A stretch of 44,637 nt of DNA from CAZLGC01 sp964559275 (lineage in GTDB: Bacteria; Patescibacteriota; CALEFQ01). The notes under the pieces were generated by a model. It saw only the letters and a list, made by a program, of their open reading frames with translations. It was not told where the DNA came from and did not search any database. The DNA lies in the NCBI GenBank assembly GCA_964559275.1, contig CAZLGC010000003.1, positions 1 to 44,637 of the forward strand, written 5' to 3'. Both the position numbers and the translations under genes were made by a program. Below, piece after piece: positions 8,358 to 15,382 of this stretch (within the stretch, counting starts at the first letter, position 1; the number at the start of each line of letters is the position of its first letter).

Positions 8358-9194
8358 CTAGTCCTCGGGAACGGAGATGTCCACCTCGGCGGCGAGCTGC
8401 TGCTCGGCCTCGCTTGGCTTCTTCTCCTCATCCTCGCCCCAGAGCTCGGCGTCGAGATCATCCAGGTGCTCGGAGCCTTCGACAGCCTCCAGCAGTTCGT
8501 CGAGCTGGCGGTCGCCGGCAGTTCCGGCCATAGCTTCGGCCGAATCGGCCCGGGCCACAGCCTCGCGTCGCTGTCGCTCGAGTGTCGAGAGACGCTCGCC
8601 GGTGCGGTCTTCGGAGATCCCAGCTTCCATGTCGGCGAGTCGCTGTCGTTCCTGGGCGGACAGAACGTCGGCGATGGCCTCGTGCTTGTCCTGAGCGACC
8701 TTCTCCATGCGGCGCTGCTGTTCTCGGAGGCGACGGACGTTGCGGTCGATCCGCTCGGTATACTGCTTGATGTTGGTCTGCAGCTCTTCCTCGCGCTGCT
8801 TCTTCTCGGCCAGAGTGGTCGAGTAGTCCTTGAAGGCATCGCGGAATTTGATGAAATCCGGATCCTTCTCGATGGCGGCGCGATCCAGGCCTTCACCTTC
8901 GAGCCTGGCCTTGATCTGCGCCAGCTTCTGCTTGGCGGCGATCACGGCGCGCTCGAACTTGGTGATGTCGCCGGTCAGGGCTTCGAGCTGTGCGAGACGT
9001 CGCTCGCGCTCGGCCCGGATGCTGGCATCGACATCCATGTACTCGCGGATGTTCGTCTTCAGCTCTCGGATGACGGCGTCGTACTCAGCCCTCATGGCGT
9101 CGGGATCCTTGGCGATTCGGTCCGCAGCCCGATCGGCGCGACCCGTGAAGATCGCGATGAACGAGCGCAAGACCCTTCCCAGTGCTCTGAACAT
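8358..9194 (-). CDS. PspA/IM30-family coiled-coil protein
   Basis: This 278-residue protein starts with MFRALGRVLRSFIAIFTGRA, an amphipathic helix as in PspA/Vipp1 proteins, followed by long charged helices (about 25-200) containing the family-like DPDAMRAEYDAVIRELKTNI segment. The C-terminal 70 residues are acidic. PspA/IM30 proteins polymerise on the inner face of the membrane, protect it under stress, and belong structurally to the ESCRT-III superfamily. AAAGGAG precedes the start. The gene is 26 bases downstream of the membrane/coiled-coil gene and ends in a terminator. No PspF-type regulator is present. The family call rests on pattern and layout, not on an alignment. Confidence 0.75.
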   Translation of the reverse strand: MFRALGRVLRSFIAIFTGRADRAADRIAKDPDAMRAEYDAVIRELKTNIREYMDVDASIRAERERRLAQLEALTGDITKFERAVIAAKQKLAQIKARLEGEGLDRAAIEKDPDFIKFRDAFKDYSTTLAEKKQREEELQTNIKQYTERIDRNVRRLREQQRRMEKVAQDKHEAIADVLSAQERQRLADMEAGISEDRTGERLSTLERQRREAVARADSAEAMAGTAGDRQLDELLEAVEGSEHLDDLDAELWGEDEEKKPSEAEQQLAAEVDISVPED

Positions 9195-9220
9195 TCTGTG
9201 CTCCTTTCTGTTGTTGCAAG

Positions 9221-9982
9221 TTATTCTTCTTCAAGAAGTTCCTCGCAAACCTCAGGGTTTAGCATGTCACGTTGCTGCTGGCGGACTTTCTTGTCAATCC
9301 GCAAGCGTTCTTCCAGTTCGTGCCTGATGGAAGATAGAGTGGTGTCAGTGGCTGGTGCCGCTACCGGCTCCAGATCCTGGATACCACTCACAATTCCGGT
9401 AAGAGACTGGACACTGGCTTCGACCTCGGTAATGAGATCTCGCCGTCTAGCCTCTAGGGCCTCACGGGCCGGTCCGTGGTTTAGATCATCCACCTTGCGA
9501 TAAAGAGCCAGCGATTGTTCCAACTGGTCAACGCAGGAGTAGAAGAGTTTATTCACCAACGACATGACGTCGTGGGTAAGGCGACCACTAAGGGCCCTGG
9601 CCCAGGGTTCGTTTTGCTCAAACCCAGCTCTGAGCACTTTTGTGATCTCACGGAGTTCTTGTAGTAGCTGTTCGGTACGGGGATCGTCATCGTAGTGCAA
9701 GTCTGTGTAGAGCTTGTCCAATCTGGCGGTTCGCTTTTCCTGCTCTTTGCTCTGAACACGGATGCGCGTTTCTTCCGCCAGCTTGTCAGACTCCAGTGTG
9801 AAGCGAGTGATGGCGATACCAGGTCCCAGAACAATGCCGACCAGGCCACCCAGAGCAGCCAGCGGCATACTCAGAGCGACACCGGCACCCAGGGCTGTTA
9901 CTCCGGCCAGAAAGGGGCCGATGGTAACCGGACTGGTAATGAGATTCAAGAGGTATTCCTTACGGAATGCCTTTCTGTCCAT
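9221..9982 (-). CDS. Membrane protein with cytoplasmic helical domain, possibly XpaC-like
   Basis: The 253-residue product has two hydrophobic stretches at about residues 15-35 and 38-60 (rich in Gly/Ala: VTIGPFLAGVTALGAG). A long charged, helical cytoplasmic part follows (LAEETRIRVQSKEQEKRTAR and on), ending in an acidic tail. This layout resembles XpaC-type proteins, which in other bacteria sit beside TelA and PspA-like genes. The likeness is by layout and context only. The start has AGGAGG six bases before the ATG. It lies between an OmpA fusion and the PspA-family gene with short gaps, so the three are probably co-transcribed. Confidence 0.55.
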   Translation of the reverse strand: MDRKAFRKEYLLNLITSPVTIGPFLAGVTALGAGVALSMPLAALGGLVGIVLGPGIAITRFTLESDKLAEETRIRVQSKEQEKRTARLDKLYTDLHYDDDPRTEQLLQELREITKVLRAGFEQNEPWARALSGRLTHDVMSLVNKLFYSCVDQLEQSLALYRKVDDLNHGPAREALEARRRDLITEVEASVQSLTGIVSGIQDLEPVAAPATDTTLSSIRHELEERLRIDKKVRQQQRDMLNPEVCEELLEEE

Positions 9983-10009
9983 AGCGGCCTCCTTTCTGAG
10001 GCAAGGGGA

Positions 10010-11572
10010 TCAGTAGGGTGCCTGTGCCAGTTCCAGCACGACACACGCCTGATCCGTTTTCGATTTCTTGGCGGTTTCCGCTCGCAGGCGGTTCGCCGGG
10101 ATTCCGTAGTTCTTGAGATAGGTAACGACAGCGTCAGCTCGGCGCTTGGCCAAGAGCTTGTTGGCATCGCTGTCACCGTCGCCCAGGGTGTGTCCCTTGA
10201 CCTTGATGTAAAAGTCGGACAACACCTTGAGCTCCTCGGCAGCGGTTTCGATGTCAGTTTCCGAAAAGGCACTGATATCGGCACTGCCGCGCCTGAATTC
10301 GATCGGTGCAATGCGCTTGCTGCCGGACGGCACCAGTGCTTGCCACTGCGCTTCAGTAAGTGCGGGAAGCACCGTAGTGCCCCTCACTCCGGCGAGATCA
10401 TTCGCCGAGGGGCCGGCACCATCGATGAGATTGACTCGCTTGGCGGGGTGGAAACCCTCGCCGTGCAGCGCGCGCAGAATCCCGTCGTAGTAGAGCGTAT
10501 GCTCCTTTCCCGGCAGGGGATGGTGAGCCAGAGCGTTGGTTGGCAGGAGAACTTTCTCGATCAGGAACGAAATCACGTCCTCGAGAGGACGGATTCCGGG
10601 GTTCTGCTCGATGTTGAAATAAGCGTAGTTCTCCTTGCAGTTTGTCCACCTGATGCCAGCGGCGATCTGTTCGGCTTGCTGGCGGCTGACACTTTCGCCC
10701 TGAGCCTTGGCGTCGGCTACAATCAACTCAACCATGCGGTCTTGCTGAGAGTAGTAGTAAAGGGCTTTGAGATAAGCCTCGACGATGGTTTTGACCAAGT
10801 CCGGGTTTTCGCCCAGAAAAGACCTTTCTGCGTAGAGACCATCCAAGATACAGCCCTTACACTGGGACGAATCCAGGAGCACGATCACATCGGGATCTTT
10901 GCGCGCCAGCGACACGTACGGCTCCCACAGGACATAAGCCCGGGGAAGTGCACGGTTGGCGCTCATCATCTCCCGATAGACGGCTTCGGCGTCATCTCGG
11001 TGGATAGCCCAGTCGGTCGGCATCATATCCAGAGCCCACTGAGCAACCATTACTTGCGCAATGGTTTCAGACGGCGAGCTAGGCGGCAAAACGATCCGGC
11101 CTTCGGCGCAGTTGAGGGCGTCGATGTTGGGAACGGCGCTCTTGAATGCCACGATAGCATCCGCGCCGACCGTCTCATCAATTCCCACGATCTGCGAGGC
11201 CGGGTACAAGTTGCCGGCTTTCACGCCCGCCTTGATGTAGCTTCCGATCGGGAAGACTGCGAACGGGACTTTGCCAGCCGCGAGCATCTCGACTCGCTTC
11301 TGGTAGTCCAGAACCGGTTTGTAAGCCCAGCGAATGCCTTGCTTGGCCAGAGCGTTTTCGAAGCTCTGGGAGCGCAAGATGGCATAACCGCTGAACCCGT
11401 CGCCCAGCCATTCCAGCTCGGTGTGATACTGGGACTGCGAACTGGTCGACTTGACCAGCCGCCCTTTCATCATCGGCTTGACGATGAAACGATATCCCAG
11501 CGCCAGTGCGGCGATGAGGACAATCCAGGCAACCACCATGATAAGGATGCCCTTACGTGAACGTTCGGCCAT
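10010..11572 (-). CDS. Membrane-anchored substrate-binding protein fused to an OmpA-like domain
   Basis: The 520-residue protein begins with an uncleaved-looking anchor helix (about residues 8-30, ILIMVVAWIVLIAALALG). Residues about 40-370 resemble an NMT1/SsuA-type solute-binding domain (YHTELEWLGDGFSGYAILRS; SFLGENPDLVKTIVEAYLKA is typical of these domains). The last 90 residues are OmpA-like: FYIKVKGHTLGDGDSDANKL, then LLAKRRADAVVTYLKNYGIP. OmpA domains bind peptidoglycan through an Asp and an Arg in these motifs. The protein could place a solute sensor at the cell wall. AAGGAGGAG precedes the ATG. It heads a three-gene unit with the membrane/coiled-coil and PspA-family genes. Confidence 0.75.
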   Translation of the reverse strand: MAERSRKGILIMVVAWIVLIAALALGYRFIVKPMMKGRLVKSTSSQSQYHTELEWLGDGFSGYAILRSQSFENALAKQGIRWAYKPVLDYQKRVEMLAAGKVPFAVFPIGSYIKAGVKAGNLYPASQIVGIDETVGADAIVAFKSAVPNIDALNCAEGRIVLPPSSPSETIAQVMVAQWALDMMPTDWAIHRDDAEAVYREMMSANRALPRAYVLWEPYVSLARKDPDVIVLLDSSQCKGCILDGLYAERSFLGENPDLVKTIVEAYLKALYYYSQQDRMVELIVADAKAQGESVSRQQAEQIAAGIRWTNCKENYAYFNIEQNPGIRPLEDVISFLIEKVLLPTNALAHHPLPGKEHTLYYDGILRALHGEGFHPAKRVNLIDGAGPSANDLAGVRGTTVLPALTEAQWQALVPSGSKRIAPIEFRRGSADISAFSETDIETAAEELKVLSDFYIKVKGHTLGDGDSDANKLLAKRRADAVVTYLKNYGIPANRLRAETAKKSKTDQACVVLELAQAPY

Positions 11573-11646
11573 GACGGCTCCTCCTTCCTTCTGTTTTCAT
11601 CTGAAAACCTGAGGTTGTTGTTTCGTTGACAAGTTGTAAATGTTCC

Positions 11647-11745
11647 GAAGAGGCACAGGCCTCTTCTTTCCCAAAAAACCAAGTGTTTGGTTATTCATGG
11701 AAAGGAGAGGTGGGAGGGGCTGCCACTTGCGTGACAACCCCTCCC
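11647..11745 (-). promoter_or_regulatory. Three consecutive hairpins in the VWA/OmpA-fusion intergenic region
   Basis: In minus-strand order: a 15-bp stem with a GCAA tetraloop and two G-U pairs (arms within 11712-11745); an AACCAA/TTGGTT hairpin followed by T residues (11673-11692), which looks like a terminator; and a perfect 8-bp GAAGAGGC hairpin (11647-11666). The first two probably end the VWA transcript. The third may belong to the leader of the gene starting at 11572. Confidence 0.6.
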
Positions 11746-11772
11746 TACCAGCTGTGTGTGTTTGTGCCGTTG

Positions 11773-12702
11773 CTACAGACTGCCGAACATGGCTGCCAGC
11801 AGGCAAATGACGATCACCACCGCTATGATGATCAGGAGGATCATCAGAAAGCCGGATCCGTCACCGGTCCCAGGCGGAACGGTGGTGCCGGGCTGCTGGC
11901 TGGTATTGGCGCTTGTCTGTGAGCTGCTGTTGGTCTGGTTGGCAGCGTGGGCTGCCTGTGATTGAGGCGATTCGCCGATCGGGTGGTTGCCGGAACTGGC
12001 GAGCGCGTTGATGGCAGCGCTGGCAAGTTCCAACGGAACGGAAGCCAGGAGGTCGTAGGGATCCTCGCCGCCGTAGTCATCGCTGCCGCCGTCGCCGACT
12101 TCAGCCAGTACATCGGAGATGGCTCCCTTCAGTACGGCCGAGTCTTTGACGTTGCTGTAGCTGTGGACTTTGGTGGCCAAGATGTGGTCACTGTCCATCT
12201 CAACACCGATGCAGTCAACACGGATACCTCGGGACAGGATGTCCGGGGTATAGCGATTGACCAGGTTGGTGTCCTGGGCCTGGCCGTCCGTGATTACCAG
12301 CAGGCGGTAGGTCCCGTACCCATGCTGCTTCTGTCGTGAGGCAAGCAGGGCGTCGGCGGCGACCTTCATGTAGGCCCCCAAAGGGGTGCCCCCACCGGCT
12401 TTGACCCGGCTCACCGCATTCTTGAATGCGGGCTTGCGCAGGGGTCCCAGCGGATACGTCCAACGTGTCTTGTCCTCGGGAAAAACCAGGAGGCCGACAT
12501 TGGTTGCATCCGGAATGGAATCGATGGCCGTCTTGACCGCCTCGCGGGCATCCCTGATCTTCTTGCCCTTCATCGATCCCGAAGAATCGAGGAGGATGAC
12601 CAGGTTGTCCGTGAACTCGGCGGCGCTGGCCAGACTCGCCGACAGTAGCCAGACGGCTACCAAGGCGAGGCTGATCCAGGGGAGAGCGTGAATCTTCTTC
12701 AT
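11773..12702 (-). CDS. Secreted VWA-domain protein with C-terminal membrane helix
   Basis: A protein of 309 residues. A signal peptide (to about residue 28, SLASAAE) is followed by a von Willebrand A domain with an intact metal site: DSSGSMKG (DxSxS), the threonine of GGTPLG, and the aspartate of ITDGQAQD. A linker rich in Ser, Gln and Thr leads to a C-terminal helix (FLMILLIIIAVVIVICLLAA), so the VWA domain is displayed outside and tethered. VWA domains of this kind bind protein partners or surfaces. The ATG at 12702 was chosen over a GTG at 12711 because of spacing to AGGGGGTGAG. It starts 12 bases after the stop of the 611-residue gene, so the pair is co-transcribed. Confidence 0.85.
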   Translation of the reverse strand: MKKIHALPWISLALVAVWLLSASLASAAEFTDNLVILLDSSGSMKGKKIRDAREAVKTAIDSIPDATNVGLLVFPEDKTRWTYPLGPLRKPAFKNAVSRVKAGGGTPLGAYMKVAADALLASRQKQHGYGTYRLLVITDGQAQDTNLVNRYTPDILSRGIRVDCIGVEMDSDHILATKVHSYSNVKDSAVLKGAISDVLAEVGDGGSDDYGGEDPYDLLASVPLELASAAINALASSGNHPIGESPQSQAAHAANQTNSSSQTSANTSQQPGTTVPPGTGDGSGFLMILLIIIAVVIVICLLAAMFGSL

Positions 12703-12714
12703 GCTACTCACCCC

Positions 12715-14550
12715 CTAAAAGTCGAAGTCAGCCGGCTGCATTGCCTCCGCTGACACCGACACCAGCGCGCACTCGACACGCATGTTGGCAGCCGCTTCCT
12801 GCTTGTTCCGCGGCTTGGCGTTGAACGGTTCCCGGATACCGACTCCCTGGACGGTGATCTGGCTGGCATCCAGCCGGATTCCCTTGGACTTGGCATAAGC
12901 CAGGAGTTCATCCCGGAAAGCCTCAGCCCGGTCGGCAGAGAGTCTTAGTGCCACCGTCATCACTTCCCGTGGGTCCCACTGGGCGTGACCGTCGAACTGG
13001 CCACTTTCCACCAGGCGGACCATCTCCTTGGTTGCAGTCAGATTCAGGGGTCTGCCGTTGAGAGAATAGCTCCAGTTACCTCGGGATCCGCTTCGTTTGA
13101 TCATCTCCTTGGCCATGCCGGCGTTGATCAGGTGTAATAGCGTCTTGGTTGGATCGGTGTGTCCCCGAACAGCGACGGTAGCACCGGAGTACTGGCTGGC
13201 CAGCTTGATGACCTCGTCGAAATCACGGCCGTACTTGGACCGGTCGAAGGTGCGCTGATTGGGTTCGAAGTAGGTGCAGAAGCTGTACTTGGTCTTCTCA
13301 TCCAGCTGTCCGCCGGCGGCCAGGGCTTCGATCTCGTCGGCTACGGCTTCCGGCTTGAAACGGGCGGTCTGGACCACGGAGGTGTTTCGGAGGTTGTTCT
13401 TGAAGGTGGGGGAGTTCCAATCGAGGGCGGACGGGAGCAGATCGATGCGGCGAGTGGCGTAGCCCAGCGTCGTGGCCATGTCTAGCGACTTGGCGTTGAA
13501 GGCGTCAAAGCCGGTGACGTTGTTCTCCTCAGTGAAGAAAACGACATTGCCAGGGTGACCAACCGGCTGACAGTCCAGGAAAAGGCCGTGGGCTTCATCC
13601 ATGTTCGGGACCACGTCTTTGCCGAAGAAGTTGATGGCGGTCTGCAGCGTGGCGCGGTAGTTGCGATCGCGCGGGTTCTTGCGCAGCTGCACCATCTTCT
13701 CGGCTTCCTGGAGATACGCAACTGTCAGCTTTTCGCACCAGGCGGAGTGGCTCTGGTAGAAATCGCTGCGCACAGCGACGACGTCCGCGATGGAACGTCC
13801 CAGCTCCGAAGTCGAAATCAGACGGTGTGCATCGGCGACCGTACCCTCGGCTCCCGGATTCTCCGGGTCGCCAAGCAAACCGAACATATCGGGTGTGACG
13901 ACGAAGCAGGCATCGATGGATCGATCCTTGGCGAATTTCACCGCCGGCCCCTTGGGACCGCTGATGTCATCCACCCAGACGACCTTGATGTCTGACCAGG
14001 TCAGGCCGGCCGTTTTCAGCATGTCATCGAGCATGCCCACGTGTGGTCCGCCCTTCTGCAGACATACTGTTGCTCCCTTCAACTGGGAGAGCTGCTTGAT
14101 GTGCTTGCGGGCGATACAGTGGTCACCGCGCGACCAGGTCATCTGGAACAGAATGATCGGCTTGGTGCGCGAATCGTTGCCGACGGCTTCGCTCGCCATG
14201 GCAATCATGCGGTAGGTGCCGCGCAAGAACGGAGTCTTGCCGGACATGTAGTTGCGGACCTGCCCGTAGAAGTCATCGCCGGGAATCAGCTTGATGCTGA
14301 CTCCGAACTTGTTGAGCGTCGATCCCCGCTGAGTGATGACGTTGTTCCCGTTGCCGGAGAACCACATGTATTCACCACCCCACAGAATCGCGGGCATGTC
14401 GTAGGTCTGGGCCTCACGGACGGTTCCGATTGTGACCCGGCCGAGATCCTGGCTGAAGCTCGAGACGAGCTTACCGGCATTCGCCGGCACGGTCAGGGTG
14501 GCGATCACCAGGATCGCCAGGAACAGAGTGTAACTTCGCATCTTCATCAT
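12715..14550 (-). CDS. Secreted substrate-binding protein fused to an OmpA-like domain with an insertion
   Basis: The product (611 residues) has a Sec signal peptide (MMKMRSYTLFLAILVIATLT, cleavage near ANAG). A type-2 solute-binding domain follows (about 30-370; KLIPGDDFYGQVRNYMSGKT and LSQLKGATVCLQKGGPHVG are characteristic). The C-terminal quarter is OmpA-like but split: the VAVRGHTDP motif is separated from LSADRAEAFRDELLAYAKSK by about 70 residues, while a typical OmpA domain has about 15. AAAGGAGG precedes the ATG. It is the first gene of the 11-kb block and has the longest leader. The ligand is unknown. Confidence 0.75.
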   Translation of the reverse strand: MMKMRSYTLFLAILVIATLTVPANAGKLVSSFSQDLGRVTIGTVREAQTYDMPAILWGGEYMWFSGNGNNVITQRGSTLNKFGVSIKLIPGDDFYGQVRNYMSGKTPFLRGTYRMIAMASEAVGNDSRTKPIILFQMTWSRGDHCIARKHIKQLSQLKGATVCLQKGGPHVGMLDDMLKTAGLTWSDIKVVWVDDISGPKGPAVKFAKDRSIDACFVVTPDMFGLLGDPENPGAEGTVADAHRLISTSELGRSIADVVAVRSDFYQSHSAWCEKLTVAYLQEAEKMVQLRKNPRDRNYRATLQTAINFFGKDVVPNMDEAHGLFLDCQPVGHPGNVVFFTEENNVTGFDAFNAKSLDMATTLGYATRRIDLLPSALDWNSPTFKNNLRNTSVVQTARFKPEAVADEIEALAAGGQLDEKTKYSFCTYFEPNQRTFDRSKYGRDFDEVIKLASQYSGATVAVRGHTDPTKTLLHLINAGMAKEMIKRSGSRGNWSYSLNGRPLNLTATKEMVRLVESGQFDGHAQWDPREVMTVALRLSADRAEAFRDELLAYAKSKGIRLDASQITVQGVGIREPFNAKPRNKQEAAANMRVECALVSVSAEAMQPADFDF

Positions 14551-14760
14551 TGGTTCCTCCTTTATATGAAGATGGGCCTCGCGGCCAGTTTCAGTTTACA
14601 AAAACAAAGAAGGCTCCCGCCTTCCTTAGGTTTGGCACAAACTTTGAATGTACAAAGTGTTTTTCGCTACGACAGAATTTTACCTCCTTGTCAAGTTAAA
14701 TCGTCGTGGCAAAATTGAAACACAGCTATTCTTAATAGCAGAAGAATATGTTTTTGTCAA
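14551..14760 (-). promoter_or_regulatory. Promoter and structured leader of the 11-kb block
   Basis: On the minus strand TTGACA (14760-14755), a 17-base spacer and TATTAA (14737-14732) form a likely promoter. The leader of about 175 bases holds an ACTTTG/CAAAGT hairpin (14641-14658). It also holds a GAAGGC/GCCTTC hairpin followed by TTTGTTTTTG (14599-14624), which looks like an intrinsic terminator ahead of the first gene and could be an attenuator. An orphan GGAGGT (14687-14682) has no convincing start codon after it. Nothing else was found between 14551 and 14855 apart from the terminator at 14806-14839. Confidence 0.55.
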
Positions 14761-14805
14761 ATATTTGCGGCCATTGCTATGCGACAAATTGCATTTATTG
14801 GCAAG

Positions 14806-14839
14806 CAAAAAAAGAGAGCAACGACTAGTGTTGCTCTCT
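14806..14839 (-). terminator. Terminator of the 14856 gene
   Basis: Arms 14813-14822 and 14830-14839 (AGAGAGCAAC and complement) form a perfect 10-bp stem. A run of T follows on the minus strand. Confidence 0.85.
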
Positions 14840-14855
14840 TTGTATAATCTGCTTT

Positions 14856-15272
14856 CTATTTAGTGTAAGCTTTCTTGATATCGCTAATTTCAGGAGGAAC
14901 TTCTGTTTCCATTGTCACTAGCTCTTCGCCCGGGGCCTGAACTTCGATCACCAGCTTCCACGGTTCGCCTTTGACAATGTAGACAGCGGCCCAGTGATCT
15001 TTGTCTCCCGGCTTGTAGGCGCCGCAGAGATTGCGGACCATCGTTTTTTCCTCGCCGGACTTGATAGCGGCGTCGAAATCTTTGGGCCAGATATCTTCAA
15101 TATTCTGGGTGCTGGCAAAGTCAGCATAGACTTTGAGCAGCGGTACCCCTTCAAGGCCCATCTGGCGGCTCATGTCGTCTGAGCCCATTTCTTTTTTGAC
15201 TGTTATCTTTTTGGGGACGCCGTCAGCCATAGTGACGATATCCTGTTCCAAAAGAACTTCACCTTCTGCCAT
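14856..15272 (-). CDS. Conserved-looking protein of unknown function
   Basis: A soluble 138-residue protein, acidic at the N-terminus, without signal peptide, membrane helix or a motif I recognise. It has the ordered composition of a real gene, its own good promoter and a terminator. No Shine-Dalgarno sequence precedes the ATG, unlike the block downstream, so it is probably a core gene and not part of that block. It is divergent from the helicase-nuclease gene. Confidence 0.7.
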   Translation of the reverse strand: MAEGEVLLEQDIVTMADGVPKKITVKKEMGSDDMSRQMGLEGVPLLKVYADFASTQNIEDIWPKDFDAAIKSGEEKTMVRNLCGAYKPGDKDHWAAVYIVKGEPWKLVIEVQAPGEELVTMETEVPPEISDIKKAYTK

Positions 15273-15307
15273 AAGTTTTGTTTTAAGATTCTTACTTGCT
15301 TGTTTTC

Positions 15308-15336
15308 ATTATAGCATTTTTTTGTTGCAAACTCAA
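15308..15336 (-). promoter_or_regulatory. Promoter of the 14856 gene
   Basis: On the minus strand: TTGAGT (15336-15331), a 17-base spacer and a perfect TATAAT (15313-15308). The expected leader is about 30 bases. Confidence 0.75.
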
Positions 15337-15369
15337 CCAAAATTGCTTTATCTGAGGCGGTTTTTTTGT

Positions 15370-15375
15370 TAAAAT
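15370..15375 (+). promoter_or_regulatory. -10 element of the helicase-nuclease gene, probable leaderless start
   Basis: TAAAAT ends 8 bases before the ATG, the same spacing as at alr. The -35 region is weak (TTTATC at 17 bases). It lies back to back with the promoter of the 14856 gene. Confidence 0.45.
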
Positions 15376-15382
15376 AGGTTTA

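Noticed and set aside
8319..11560. Long plus-strand open frames (394 and 621 codons) opposite the 11-kb block
   Set aside because: They lie antisense to genes with clear domains, signal peptides and ribosome sites, have no start signals, and their translations show no family pattern. High G+C makes such open frames common.
14648..14863. Plus-strand 71-codon frame in the 14551-14855 gap
   Set aside because: It overlaps the promoter, leader hairpins and a terminator of minus-strand genes; no ribosome site; no recognisable product.
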